Positions 10,100 through 21,420 of a stretch of DNA of 64,000 bases are shown one piece after another (position 1 is the stretch's first letter; every line of letters starts with the position of its first letter). Source of the stretch: Euphorbia lathyris (taxonomy: Eukaryota > Streptophyta > Magnoliopsida > Malpighiales > Euphorbiaceae); contig NC_088919.1 in assembly GCF_963576675.1 (NCBI RefSeq), positions 47,514,501 to 47,578,500 on the forward strand. Reading direction: 5' to 3'. A program made the position numbers and the translations under genes. The notes beneath the pieces are model-generated. The model was not told the DNA's origin. It saw nothing but the letters and a program-made list of their open reading frames with translations, and did not search any database.

Positions 10100-10582
10100 G
10101 CTTAATACATCATTTGCCCACTGAACTTGTCTAAAATAGTTGATTGGCCCTCTAAATTTTCAAACTGTCTCGACAGCCCTTTGAACTTGCATAAAATGTT
10201 CAGCCTAAACTTGCGTAAAATGTAATCAATTAATCATTCGGTTGTAAAAAAGTAAGTCAAATGCGGAAGATATGTTACACGTACCTTAGAATGTTATTAC
10301 ATACTTCACAAAATAGATTAAAACATGTTAACAAAGAATTTCTTACTTATTCAACTATAAAACATTTTCTTCTCTAATATTATAATTGCATACCCCGATC
10401 TTGGTCGTTTTACTTTTTTAAGATGCGTGCAACATATCTTCCGCATTTAACTTACTTTTTTACAACCGAGTGATTAATTGATTACATTTTATGCAAGTTC
10501 ATAGAGCTATCGAGATACTTTGAAAGTTCAAGGGGCCAATCAACTATTTTGGACAAGTTCAGGGGGCAAATGATATATTAAG
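10100..10582. mobile_element. Long-TIR foldback MITE (Mutator-like)
   Basis: Arms of about 180 bp: the left arm starts GCTTAATACATCATTTGCCC and the right arm ends GGGCAAATGATATATTAAG. Inner blocks such as AAATGCGGAAGATATGTT also pair across the centre. It is flanked by T-runs on both sides, so a 9-bp TSD of T is possible but not provable. No ORF. Confidence 0.8.
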
Positions 10583-11221
10583 TTTTTTTTTTATTATTTT
10601 TAGGTTTTCGTATTCTTGTAATTTGAAATAAATTCTTTTGTTTGGTAATAAGATAAGAGTCTATTCATTACAAGAAAACTAGGAGATAGAGACCGACGTT
10701 TGGTCCCTCTAATGCGTGGGTAAGTTTAGGACAAAAATTGACATTTGGTTTACGGACACATAATTCTTAAATACTTTGAACCTGAACTTTTAAGACCATA
10801 AAAGTTAGAAAGCGATTGAGCACAACAACACATTGAAGGATTAGCTTTCATGTCGGAGTTCCTTATCTGATAAATCCAAACAAGATAAAAACAATTACTT
10901 GAGAAACTCTTTCTCAAATGTAAATTTTGATCATCAACTTTTTTATTTTTTTATTCTTTTAAGAAATGTTTTGGGATATTAGAATATCTCCACATTAAGT
11001 AAAGCAAAATCCCAATTATGTATTTTTTTTTACGTATTAAAAACGATAATTGAATTCGTATGGAAGTATCAAAAGAGATACTTTATTATTGTTGAGCATA
11101 ACATTAAAGGTATTTTTATATTTATAATTTTAGAAGATTTAAGTGTTGGTTTTAATCCTTGTTTTTATTGGGATCGAGAAGTAGTTGTTGATATCTATTT
11201 CGAAATGCTCGGTTAATATTC
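10583..11221. other. AT-rich DNA, possible CACTA-like end at 10668
   Basis: No gene. ATTACAAGAAAACTAGG at 10668-10684 resembles the CACTACAAGAAAA terminus of EnSpm/CACTA transposons, but no matching inverted end or 3-bp TSD was found. Confidence 0.3.
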
Positions 11222-11363
11222 AAACGAGTTTCATCATGCTATTTTCTCTCTCCTCACGCAGCGATGGCGATCGCGTAAGTCTTCTCCCTTCCCTTGGTCG
11301 CCTGAGGCCTGGCAGCGTCTCTCCTCTACACCGTCGGCCTCTCTGCGCCGTCGGTCTTCTGCT

Positions 11364-12578
11364 ATGCCGCCAACCTCTCCCTTCGCGCCATCCGTATCGG
11401 ATCCGGAGTCCATCGCATTTCTGTTCGATCGGCGGGCATTCTCCAAATATGTCTCTGGATCTTCTTCTCCTCCGTCTGTTCCGGCGATTCCTCTTTCGGC
11501 GCCGACATTTGTTGCTCTGGTTAAGAAGGCCGTAATACCTACGGCTATCCCGACCCCGACTCTGCCTCTGATTTCTGAAGAAGGAGGGTTCAGAGCCGTC
11601 AAAATTCCGCAATCAATATACGAGGAGCGGGTGAAATTGTTCCAACACTCTGTAATTGGGAGAATTTCGTTGAATAAAGGCGAAATCCCTTGGAAGCACA
11701 CTGAATTGAAGCAACGTCTGAACCAGGTATGAAAACATTCTATGGATTGGCAACTTATATCTTTGGCTAAAGGTTTTTATCAAATTATTATGCCTGATGA
11801 GAATGAATTGCAAACTATTTGGGGAATGGGTGCCATTTCTCTTAAGCCGGAAATTATTCGGTTTACTCCTTGGACCCCGGGATTCAATCCTGACACTCGT
11901 AAGTCCACTTCTGCACAAGTATGGGTTAGATTATATAATTTGCCTTGGGAATTTTGGGACACTCGAATAATTGCCAGTATTGCACGAGTGATTGGGGTTC
12001 CGATTCGCTTTGATCATAACACTGTGAATGGAGAATTTGGACATTATGCTAGGGTGCTTGTTGATGTTGATACTGATAGTCATAAGCAATGGGTTTATCT
12101 TGAGTATGAGCGTTTGCCGGCGCTTTGTGGAACTTGTTCATCAATTGGACATACCTCAGCGAAATGTAGGAGAAATCTCAAGGAACAACCTAGGCCACAG
12201 GCCCAGAGGACTTCTCATTCTAGAAAGGGGCAGGGGGCGAACCGAACTAACACTGAGCAGGCTAAGATTCAGAAGGATCCTCAAACTTCTGGTCAGGATC
12301 TGGTGGATGTAGAGGAGGGCAAAATTACTGCTCCTCTGCAACTTGTGCTGCACCAATCGGCTAACAATAACAGTTTGGGACATGAGGAAGAAAAGAAAAG
12401 TTGGGGTGAGCGAAATGATGAAGACATCAGTTTTATATCGGGTTCTAACGGATCCCCGGAACCTTTTTCTCCAATGGTTGATATCAATGGCATCCCTGAG
12501 GTGAATACTGAATGGATTACTACTAGGAAGAAAGCTAAGTCCAAGACAAAAAAAAAATTGTGCAGATTCTCGTTCTAA
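11364..12578 (+). pseudogene. LINE ORF1 (DUF4283 / CCHC), one in-frame stop
   Basis: One reading frame from ATG 11364 to TAA 12578, interrupted by TGA at 11730-11732. The related inverted copy at 17611-18272 has a Trp codon there, so the stop is a mutation in this copy. The N-terminus is Pro/Ser-rich. A DUF4283-type domain spans roughly nt 11590-12060 (WGMGAISLK, WVRLYNLPWEFW). A CCHC knuckle at nt 12126-12167 has CX2CX4HX4C spacing (CGTCSSIGHTSAKC). A Lys-rich tail follows. ORF1 proteins bind LINE RNA and form the ribonucleoprotein. Confidence 0.88.
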
Positions 12579-12604
12579 GGAGCGGGCAGTTCTTCACTAC
12601 CTAA

Positions 12605-13207
12605 ATGATCATTCTCTATTGGAACTGCATGGGTATTAATAATCCTGGTACACAAAGGGCTCTGAAACTTATTTGTTCTGTCAATCATCCGGATTTGGTA
12701 TGCATCTCTGAACCTATGGTTGCTTTGGATAGAATTCATTCTTCTTTCTGGAATTCTATTGGCTTGCAGTTTGTTGCTGAGAATCCTTGTAATTCTATTT
12801 GTCTTCTTTGTAAAATTGCTACCCTTCATCTCTGCTCTTTGATTCTTTGTCATGATCAGCACATCTCGATCAATTATGGTAGTGCCACGGTTTACACTCA
12901 GTTATCTTTTGTCCATGGCAGTAATTTTTTTGGCAGAAGACGTATGCTTTGGGATTCACTCAGTGCTATTATGGGCAGCCAGAAAAAGTTGGTTATCGGT
13001 GATTTCAATGCAGTCATCGGTGCTCACGAAAAGACGGGTCGTAGTCCTTCTGCCATTAGTTGTAGGGACTTTCGTGGTTTTATTAATAATAACGGCCTTG
13101 CGGAAATTGATAGTTCTGGTATGCAATTTACATGGTCTAATGGTCGTATTGGCCCTGAACATGTTGAATGTAGCGCTCTTGTGTCTGATGATTTTGTTGA
13201 TTCCTAG
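12605..13207 (+). pseudogene. LINE ORF2 N-terminus: APE-type endonuclease
   Basis: Starts at ATG 12605, 27 nt after ORF1 and in another frame. It shows the endonuclease/exonuclease/phosphatase motifs WNCMGI, the catalytic-Glu region (ISEP) and GDFNAV, which in an active element nick target DNA. The frame ends at TAG 13207 before the domain's last His motif. Coding resemblance continues to about 13350 in shifted frames, so the enzyme is broken. Confidence 0.85.
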
Positions 13208-13420
13208 GATTCAATCAGCTGTTTTGTTCTCCCTCGCCATCAATCTGATCAAAGTCCGTTACTTTTGGTATGCAAAAATGGCTTGGCTCGGTAGTCCCGC
13301 TTCTGTTTCCTCTCTATGTGGACTACAAATGATTCACTTAGGGGTTTGATTGCCGATCATTGGAGTAACAGCCATGTTTCCCTTCCTCCGCCGTAGCTTA
13401 TTTGTCATAAACTTAAATCT

Positions 13421-14720
13421 TTGAAGCCTAAACTGCATATATGGAATAGAGAAGTTTTTGGTAGGGTGGAAGTAAATATTGCTACTGCTCAGTCCAGGCT
13501 AGCTGAAATTCAAAGGGACATCTCAGTGCAGGGTTTGAATAAGAATTGGCGTCTGATTGAGGTAGAAGCTCAGCGTGATCTTGATCTTCAGCTACATCGG
13601 TAAGAATTGCTTCTTCGTGATAAAAGCAGAGAAAAATGGCTTGAGGCGAGGGATCGGAACTCCAATTTTTTTCACTGTTCGGTAAAAGGTAGAAAAATTC
13701 AATCATCAATGGATTCTCTTCTCATTAACGAAATTTTGGTTGACGATGAGAATATCATTTCTCAACATGTTGTAGAATACTTTTCCACTCTCTTTACTAG
13801 CAGCATGCTAGCTATCGATCAGGGTTCTATTGTTGCGGTTATTCCAGATTTGGTCAATTTAGTGGATAATGATAAGCTCACGCGGCGGCCAGCACTTGAT
13901 GAGATCTGTACTGCGGTTTTCAGTCTTAGTCGAGATAGCTCTCTAGGTCCATATGGATATGGGGGTTTTTCTACCAGCACTTTTAGGATGTAATTGGTTC
14001 AGATGTCTGTAAGATGGTGCAGAGTTTCTTTGATACTGGCTGTATGCTTCCAGGTATGAATTCTAGTATTATGACGCTTCTTCCCAAAGTTGCCGAAGCT
14101 AATGAAATTCAGCATTTTTGACCTATCGCCATGAGCAATTTTAATTATAAGATCATTTCAAAGATCCTTGCTGATAGGTTGGCACCTGTCGCCACGCGCA
14201 TTGTTTCAGATAACCAATTCGGATTCATTTCTGGCAGAAGCATTCATCATTGCATTACTGCGGCCTCGGAAGGGGTAAATATGTTAAACAAGAATTGCTT
14301 TGGCGGAAATATGGCTTTGAAGATTGATATCAGGAAAGCTTTTGACACCATTGACTGGAATTTTCTTTTGGCTGTTCTTTAATCTTTTGGGTTTTCTCTG
14401 CAATTTAGAAGCTGGATCTTGGAAGTTCTTCGGTCTGCTCGTATGTCAATTGCTTTTAGAGGGGGTAGCAAGGGTTATTTTAGCTGCTCATGTGGGGTTC
14501 GACAAGGGGATCCTCTTTCTCCAATTCTATTTGGTATTACAGAGGACTTCTTTAGTCGTTGGTGGGTGAAGGCAAATTTCAACCCATGGTTTATCACAAC
14601 TCTAATCCTTTTCCTTTTCACCTCCTATATGCAGATAATATGTTAATTTTTGGCAGGGCTACTCTCAAAAATATGAAATGTGTCAAGGATCTTTTTATCT
14701 TTTATGCAGCCATATCGGAT
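13421..14720 (+). pseudogene. LINE ORF2 reverse transcriptase, broken
   Basis: Fragments in changing frames: a pre-RT region at 13421-13993 (frame 2, stop at 13601-13603), then frame 1 from 14131 with ISKILADRLAPV, DNQFGFISGRSIHH and KAFDTIDW, and 14419-14560 with GVRQGDPLSP. The catalytic motif near 14628 reads Tyr-Ala-Asp-Asn where an active enzyme has two Asp, so the active site is lost as well as the frame. Confidence 0.85.
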
Positions 14721-15125
14721 TAGACGGTTAATTGGGATAAATCTGCAATTTATTCTAGGAACAGTATCAGCATTCAGCGCATGAATCGGCTAATTGATAT
14801 TCTGGGTATTCGTGTTGCTCGGCTGGCGTTTAATTATCTTGGGGTACCAATTTTTCAGGGGGCGCCAAAGGCTCATCATTTACAGCCGCTTATGGACCAT
14901 TTCCTTGCTAAATTTAGTCTCTAGAAGGGGCGATCGCTCTCTTTAGCAGGTAGGCTAACTCTGATAAAATCTGCTTTAATGGGTGCTCTAATACATTCAC
15001 TTATGATTTACAAGTGGCAATCCTCTCTCACCACAAAGATTGCTAAAGCACTCAGAAACTTCCTTTGGACTGGGGACAAGGATCGGAGAAAGCTTCTTAC
15101 TGTCAAATGGAAGAAGTGATGTAAA

Positions 15126-16148
15126 TTGTATGAATTTGGGGGGCTAGAAATCAAGGATATTGGACTGTTCAACAATTCTCTTCTTGGTAAGTTCAGCTGG
15201 AATTTGATTCAAAAAAATGGATGTATCCCTTCTTTGTTGCGAAATCGTTTCCTTTATCAATCCGGTATGCCTAAGCGTTATATTTCAAATTCATCAGTTT
15301 GGACCTCTGTTCGGCCAATTTACGAGCAGATCAGTTTGGAAGTGACCTGGTGGTTTGGGGACAACTCTGAGCTGAATTTCTGGACGGACTCTTGGATTGC
15401 ACCGACGGTTGCAAATCAGCTCGGCATCCCGACAAATATACAACGCAAGCTTTATGACCCGCTTCACTCCTTTCGCGTTGATGAATCATGGACTAATTTG
15501 CATCGACTCCCTGATCTTGTCTAATTGAACATTCTGAGGGTTTCTGGCAGTCGAGATGGAACCAACACTTATGTGTGGAAGCCGGCTATGTCAGGTATGT
15601 GTAGTGCCAAAGGTTTCTATAGCTCCTTCTGCAACAACACTCCGATTGAGTGGAACAAATTCCTTTGGAATGCATTTGTGCCGCCTAGGCGGTCTGTCAT
15701 CTGTTGGTTAGTGATTCATAGAAAAATTGCGGTACAAACCAATTTACAGGTATGTGGTTTTTCACTTGCTTCGAGATGTGAATTGTGTAAATGTCATATT
15801 AAATCAATTGATCATTTTTTCGTCACGTGCCCTATGTCGAATAGTCTATGGAATGTTATCTTCTCTGTTTTCGGCATACACCGTAGTAGTATATTGACAT
15901 TTGGGAATCTTTTCCGGGAGATTAAAGTTGTCCGTTTGTATATTTCTATGAGAAAATGGTGGAATTTGGCTTCTATAACTGTTGTTTGGTACATTTGGTA
16001 CATCAGGAATATGGCTATTTTTGAAAATGATCTCCCTTCAATCCAATTCCTCCAGAATTGGCTTCACTTTTACATTCAGGAACCAAAATGGATTGTCAAT
16101 TTGCCGAGCCGTGCTAGGCCTCTGCCGGACCCTATCATTGTTCGCTAG
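15126..16148 (+). pseudogene. LINE ORF2 C-terminal region with zf-RVT
   Basis: One frame split by TAA at 15522-15524. It contains the Trp-rich region typical of plant LINEs (SSVWTSV, WWFGDNSELNFWTDSW) and a zinc-binding region with CELCKCHIKSIDHFFVTC at about nt 15778-15831. This corresponds to the zf-RVT domain between reverse transcriptase and RNase H. Confidence 0.85.
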
Positions 16149-16189
16149 TGTCCGCCGTCGTCGGGTTAAATAAAGGTTAATACCGACGG

Positions 16190-16623
16190 CGCGACAGACG
16201 GTACGCCTGGTATCGCTGGAGCTGGTGGGATTTTCAGAAATTCGCGAGGTTTTGTTGTTGGCTGCTATGCTATTAACCTCTTTAGTTCCTACGCACATTG
16301 CCGAGCTAACTGCCATTATTTTCAAAGTAGAATCTGCCTGGGAACGGGGGTGGCACAATCTTTGGATTGAATCGGATTCTGCATATGCGGTTGATTTGCA
16401 AAACAGAAAGTCTACCATGGCTCCCTAGAAAATTAGACAAGACTGGCTTCAGTGTTTATCTAGATTCTCGAATATGAATTGTAGAATCACTCATATCTAT
16501 CGAGAGGGCAATCAGGCGGCAGATCAACTTGCCCATTTTGGCAAAACAACTTCTGCTCTTACATGGTGGCACTCGGCTCCTCATTTGCAAACATGTTCGT
16601 TTTCCTTAATTTTTCTGTTTTGA
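16190..16623 (+). pseudogene. LINE RNase H domain remnant
   Basis: Plus-strand frame gives GIAGAGGIFRNSRGF, AELTAIIFKVESAWERG, WIESDSAYAVDL and, after a stop at 16426-16428, HIYREGNQAADQLAHFG. These match the plant LINE RNase H with its E, D and H/N-x-x-A-D positions. Inactive because of the stop and the upstream breaks. Confidence 0.8.
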
Positions 16624-16841
16624 ACCTTTTTATTTTTCTTTTCCTCCCTTTGTAATTTTCCTTTTTAGGGGTGCCAACCTAGTTGGGATGTTTAGCCACT
16701 TAATCGTGTCCCAATCTTTCATGCAAAAAAAATAAAAAAATTAAACGAGTTTATATAAAATTTTAAAAGAAATATTTTTACAACATGCCTCACACCTCAT
16801 TTCCCGTCTTCCTATATATATTTGTTTTACTATTTATAATA

Positions 16842-17319
16842 GGCAAAAAGCATATTTAAGCCCCTGAACTTTATATGTTTTAAGGATCAAGCCCCTGATC
16901 AATTATTTTTCCACATTGAGCCCCTGAACATTGATTTTGTTATGGTTTAGGTCCTTATTTAACTTTTCTGTCGAGTTTGAACTGCATACATCGTTAGGGC
17001 GATTCGGCTTGTTGACATGGACAAATAAAAATAAGATTTCTTTGACTAGGAGAGATAAAAATTAAAAATTAAAACGAAATTATAGAAACTAATTTTCAGT
17101 ATATTCTTCCAAACTCGATTTTCTTCTCTCCCATTTTGTGATTTTCAACATTAGAATTGTCAAATCGATCTTCTCATCTCCTAAACTCGAAAAAAAAGTT
17201 AAATAAGGGCCTAAACCATAACAAAATCAATGTTCAGGGGCTCAATGTGGAAAAATAATTGATCAAGTGCTTGATCCTTAAAACAGATAAAGTTCAGGGG
17301 CTTAAATATGCTTTTTACC
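16842..17319. mobile_element. Mutator-type foldback MITE, TSD TTTATAATA
   Basis: The left arm starts GGCAAAAAGCATATTTAAGC and the right arm ends GCTTAAATATGCTTTTTACC. Pairing extends about 130 bp. An exact 9-bp duplication lies at 16833-16841 and 17320-17328. 478 bp, no ORF. Confidence 0.92.
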
Positions 17320-17328
17320 TTTATAATA

Positions 17329-17610
17329 TTGTTACTCTCACTTTTGGAGTGGATAAACCTACCTTTATCTAAACTTTTTATAAAAAAAATATTTATAATA
17401 TTTTTATTATTAGATAAAAATAACTTACATTTTTTATTTTGTTTTTTTTAAAAGTACATTTTTTATTATTTAAAATTATTTTAAAATCTTTTTTACGTAT
17501 CACGTAATAATATGATTATGTTTATCAATTTTCAACCTTGTGAAATTTTATAGTGAATTTATTATGTGCATGTAATAATTATTGATTAGTGTTTGTTTTT
17601 TTTCCATGTA
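17329..17610. other. AT-rich DNA, no gene
   Basis: Nothing recognised between the MITE and the inverted LINE fragment. Confidence 0.5.
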
Positions 17611-18272
17611 ATAATCTAACCCATGCTTGTCCAGAAGTGGACTGATGAGTGTCAGGATTGAATCTTGGAATCCAAGGAGTAAACCGAATAATTTCCTGCT
17701 TAAGGGAAATGGCACCCATTCCCCAAATAGTTTGCAATGCATTTTCATCAGGCATAATAATTTGATAAAAACCTTTATCCAAAGATATAAGTTGTCAATC
17801 CATAGAACGTTTCCATACTTGGTTCAGACGTTGCTTCAATTCAGCGTGCTTCCAAGGGCTCTCGCCTTTGTTCAACGAAATTCTCCCAATTACAGAGTGT
17901 TGGAACAATTTCACCCGCTCCTCGTATATTGATTGCGGAATTTTGACGGCTCTGAACCCTCCTTCTTCAGAAATCAAAGGCAGAGTCGGAGCCGAGATAG
18001 CCGTAGGTATTACGACCTTCTTAACCACATCAGCAAATGTCGACGCCGGCGGAGGAGTCGCCGGAACAGACAGAGGAGAACACACAGATCGAAGGAATGC
18101 CGATCGAACAAGAACGCAATGGACGCCGGGTCCGAAATGGACGGCGCGAAGGGAGAGGTTGGCGGCATGGCGGAAGGCCGGCGGCGCGGTGGAGAGAGGC
18201 TCGGCCACGCCTCAAACGACCGAAGGAGATGACTTACGCAGAGATCGCCATCGCGCGATAGGAGAGAGAAAA
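17611..18272 (-). pseudogene. Inverted 5' fragment of the same LINE family (ORF1 only)
   Basis: Minus-strand homologue of 11240-11935: a CT-rich 5' UTR (TTTCTCTCTCCT), the same short upstream ORF, an ORF1 N-terminus that is partly different (APPAFRHAANLSLRAVHFG), then the nearly identical block FRAVKIPQSIYEERVKLFQHS. The ORF1 frame is open, with a TGG where the other copy has a stop, until about 17790; a short frame disruption follows. Homology stops at 17611 just after the WVRL segment, followed by an A-rich run on the minus strand (17605-17592). Retention of the 5' end with loss of the 3' end is the reverse of usual LINE truncation. Confidence 0.88.
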
Positions 18273-18748
18273 GAGTGTATTACTATCCCAAAAAAAGTTA
18301 AAACAAGTAGTATTAAACATCTGAATGATATTTGTGGTAGAATTTTATTGCCGGAATACCTCCTACAACTCGGATTCACTTGAACATGCAAAATAAAGAA
18401 TGTATCATTAGTCGATGGGGGAAACTCTTTAATACTTAAATCAATAATCTTTTCAAAAAAAAAAAAAAAAAAAAAAAAACTTTATGTAAAAACTTAAACG
18501 CAAAGAAAGAAAAAAAAAAGTAACAGTGATCATACATTAGGGCTAAAATATCATAATCAAGGAATCGGATCCCCTCCAGTTGAATTAAAACAGGAGGGGA
18601 TATGTTATTAAAATCTCAGCCCTTGGTTTAATTTAAAGGCTGAGATTTTAAATCAATTAGTACTCCGTTTTTTTTTTAAGTTAAAAGCACTAGTAGTTAT
18701 TTTTTTTATCTTTATTTATCCTTCTCTTAAAATTACTAAAAAGACTAA
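18273..18748. repeat. Poly(A) run and two adjacent hairpins
   Basis: A long A-run at about 18454-18479. Two perfect stem-loops follow: ATCCCCTCC pairs with GGAGGGGAT (18569-18577/18593-18601), and AAAATCTCAGCC with GGCTGAGATTTT (18610-18621/18638-18649). No gene. The pair looks like part of a dispersed non-coding repeat. Confidence 0.6.
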
Positions 18749-18749
18749 G

Positions 18750-19160
18750 ACCATGTTAGCGGTTAGCTGATTACATTAGCTGTTAACTGTTACCTGATTA
18801 CATTAGCTGATTTGACTAGCAGATTTGATTAGCTGTTTGTGTAGACATATTTGGTAAAAATTAGCTGATTGATAATAGCGGTTTGTGCAAAAAGACGAAT
18901 AAGGGCATTAATTTTGGCGCAGAAGAAGAGGGAGTCTATCTATTAGGGTTAAAGAAGTCCATTAATTTTAATATTGCAAAACGCTAATTGAAAAAGCTCC
19001 TTTTAAGAGCTTTTTCTAAATTAGCGTTTTCATCCCAAAACTTTCTCACAAACCTCTCTCCACCAAACACTCCAATTAACAGTTTCAGTGGTCAAACCTC
19101 TAAAGTTGGTCAAAACCGCTCTTTTTATCCCAAAACGCTCTTTACCAAACAGGGCCTAAA
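18750..19160. mobile_element. hAT-like non-autonomous element (degenerate)
   Basis: The left side has repeated TTAGCTGATT(A/T) units (18760-18870). The right side ends ACCAAACAGGGCC, a terminus typical of plant hAT MITEs (often written GGCCCTGTTTGGT). A central hairpin pairs AAACGCTAATTGAAAAAGCTC with its complement at 18978-19028. The left terminus is degraded and no 8-bp TSD is certain. Confidence 0.5.
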
Positions 19161-19339
19161 TAGAAGTCTCACTTAATTAGATTTATTTTGTTAATAAGTC
19201 TGAAACTGATTTCTTTTATATTCACAATAATCAATTCTTTTAGCTTCTTTGAGGTGATTAATGGTCAGTCTCATCAACGATTAATCATTTTGCGTAAATA
19301 ACCAAACGTATTTATTCAATGCGATAAAGTACAAAAATT

Positions 19340-19910
19340 CTCTTAACAATACTCTTAACATTTACAGAAAGGAGCAATTTTATCATTAACGTTTAAAATA
19401 ATGTAATTTTACCCTTAACGTTGGCTGCCAATAACAATTTTATCCACAACATTGGCAAGTTGGATCAATTTATACATTATTATAAAACATGGATATTTTG
19501 TGGGTTGTTTTGCACCAATTGCACATAAGTTGATTTTTTTTTTAAAAAGACTTTATATTTTTTGTGATTTAATAATAGAATTGAAGATTAATATTTTTAA
19601 ATTCGGTGAAATATTTCAAAAAAAATTTCCAACTCGTACAAAATACAAAATACAATATATTTTTATTTTTTTAAATTTCACGTTTAATCATATGTTTGTG
19701 ATCTGTTACTAATTAGTGATAAAATGACGCACATGTGCAGTGTAGATGACAAGATTCTAATTGAGAAAACATTTGATCAATAATTTGTCCAATTTACCTA
19801 ATTTATCAACGTTAGGAATAAAGTAGCTCTGGCTGCCAACGTTGGGTACAATTGCACCGTTTTAAACGTTAGGAATAAAATTGCTTCTAAATATAAACAT
19901 TAAGGTGCCT
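19340..19910. mobile_element. Foldback MITE with diverged arms
   Basis: The left arm (GCAATTTTATCATTAACGTTTAA, CCCTTAACGTTGGCTGCCAA) pairs imperfectly with the right arm (CTGGCTGCCAACGTTGGG, TTTTAAACGTTAGGAATAAA). No ORF. Boundaries are approximate and no TSD is identified. Confidence 0.65.
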
Positions 19911-20046
19911 TCTATGGTTACTTTGTTTTTGACAAAGTACCATTACTTGGTGTGTTTTCACCATTGGATGATGGGTTTAGGCTATGCTTACTTTGTTTTT
20001 GACAAAGTAGACCTTACTTTGTTTTTACCACCATTGGATAAACTTA
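19911..20046. repeat. Palindromic TACTTTG...CAAAGTA repeats
   Basis: TACTTTGTTTTTGACAAAGTA occurs twice (19919-19939 and 19989-20009) and a half copy near 20015, with CACCATTGGAT also repeated. It looks like a short dispersed repeat of unknown class adjoining the gypsy LTR. Confidence 0.55.
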
Positions 20047-20341
20047 CTGATTCGGAATATCTCATTGGCCCATTAGGCCCATGGGCCCGGCGGGCTGAAG
20101 GGTGAGAGGCCTCAAAGGCCCAAGAGGATTCACTATAAATAAGAAGGAGGCAACCAAGGCAAAGGGATCGGGTAATATACTCTCTAACTCATTTTGAATA
20201 GATTATCAATACTCTCGAGCGACTAACTATCTTGATCGTCGGAGTGTTCCTAGGGACCGCTCCCCGCACAGAGAAGACCCTCGAGGAACACGAGCACCCC
20301 CCGAAGAGAGCTCGGATCACTGGTCCGCGTATCCTAATTAT
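20047..20341 (+). repeat. Gypsy 5' LTR (left boundary uncertain) with TATA box
   Basis: GC-rich segment with a TATA box (TATAAATA, 20134-20141) and a downstream leader-like region. The left edge is placed near the drop in AT content and is uncertain; no second LTR is available for comparison. A possible primer-binding site (TTGGTGCGGTGAGCGTGG, 20342-20359) follows, resembling a mutated TTGGCGCCGTCTGTGG type. Confidence 0.55.
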
Positions 20342-20389
20342 TTGGTGCGGTGAGCGTGGACTACAAGTGACCGCAGAGCCTCCAGCGAG

Positions 20390-21420
20390 ATGCAAACGCC
20401 GACTGAGTCCACTCCAACGAAGGCGCCGGAAATTGGAGCAACTAGTTCTATGACAAACGTGGACCGATCCGCACCGATCATCTCAATTTCCCCTAGAAAT
20501 TTGGCTCCACTGATGGAGGAGGTAAGCCCGAAAGAAGAAGAAACTTACAATACCACGCAGCTCCTTAGTGCGATACATGGTTTTCAAACCACTCAAGCTG
20601 TTCATACGGCGGCTCAGATGAAGATCATAGAACAACAGAGAAGTTTGCAGGAGGAAAATGCCAAAATTTGGCAATACCTCAAGGCAGCAGCGGAGACTCA
20701 AAGGGAAGGCGTGTCCCCGAGGCAGTCCTTAGGACCCGAGATGCCCGCGGGAAGAGGGGCCGGAGGAGGCGGCATACCACGGGAAGAGACAACAGCCATG
20801 AATAACGAAGACGCATTGGAACTGAAGATCCAGCGCTTTTTAGATAACAGAGCCCTCGGAGGCGTCATGGGAGGAAGCATCACCTCCAGCAAAACGCCGC
20901 TAGTACAAAGAATCATCGAGACAAGGTTCCCACGAGACTGGAAGGCTCCTCGCCTATCGCAATATTCGGGAACCGAAGACCCAAACGACCATGTGGCATC
21001 CTTCATGAGCACTATCAACCTGTATTCAAAGGACGAGGACATCATGTGTAAAGTTTTTCCCACCACACTCTTATCCAGTGCCCAAGAGTGGTATCGAGGA
21101 CTAGCTCCTGAATCAATTGACTCATTCGATCTACTGAAGGACCTTTTCCTCTCCCGTTTCGCCGCGGCAGCGAAGGTGAGGAAGATCAGCTCGGACCTTA
21201 ACGGGCTCAAGCAGCGAGCAACCGAGCCACTGCGCAACTTTCTTTCCAGGTTCCACCACATGGCCTCTCAGATCAAAGGCCTCAACCTAGAGGTAGCTCA
21301 TGATGCCCTAGTGAAAGGAACCTCGTGTGAGCCCCTAAAGCAGAAGTGCTTCAGAAAGATGCCGCGATCCTTCGAGGAGCTCATGGCCATGGCACAGACC
21401 TTCGTCTGGTATGAAGACTG
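20390..21420 (+). pseudogene. Gypsy (Tat) gag, split by solo LTR
   Basis: Intact frame from ATG 20390, ending in the target duplication at 21416-21420 where the solo LTR begins. It has a Retrotrans_gag-type domain at about residues 180-300: RDWKAPRLSQYSGTEDP, ASFMSTINLYS, AQEWYRGLAPESIDSF, LFLSRFAAA, LKQRATEPLRNFLSRFHHM. Gag forms the retrotransposon particle. The frame resumes at 22761 without loss, so gag was intact before that insertion. Confidence 0.92.

Larger units (their letters stand above)
11232..16742 (+). mobile_element. L1-type LINE, near full length, inactive
   Basis: Target-site duplication AAACGAGTTT lies at 11222-11231 and 16743-16752. The element runs from a 5' UTR through ORF1 (DUF4283 plus zinc knuckle) and ORF2 (endonuclease, reverse transcriptase, zinc-binding region, RNase H) to an A-rich tail at 16724-16740. 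Gene order and the RNase H place it with RNase H-bearing plant L1 LINEs. Many stops and frameshifts throughout ORF2 make it dead. A short upstream ORF (ATG at 11262, 4 codons) precedes ORF1. Confidence 0.92.

Noticed and set aside
20232..20453. ORF upstream of gypsy gag
   Set aside because: It lies across the LTR, primer site and gag start in another frame; no family match.
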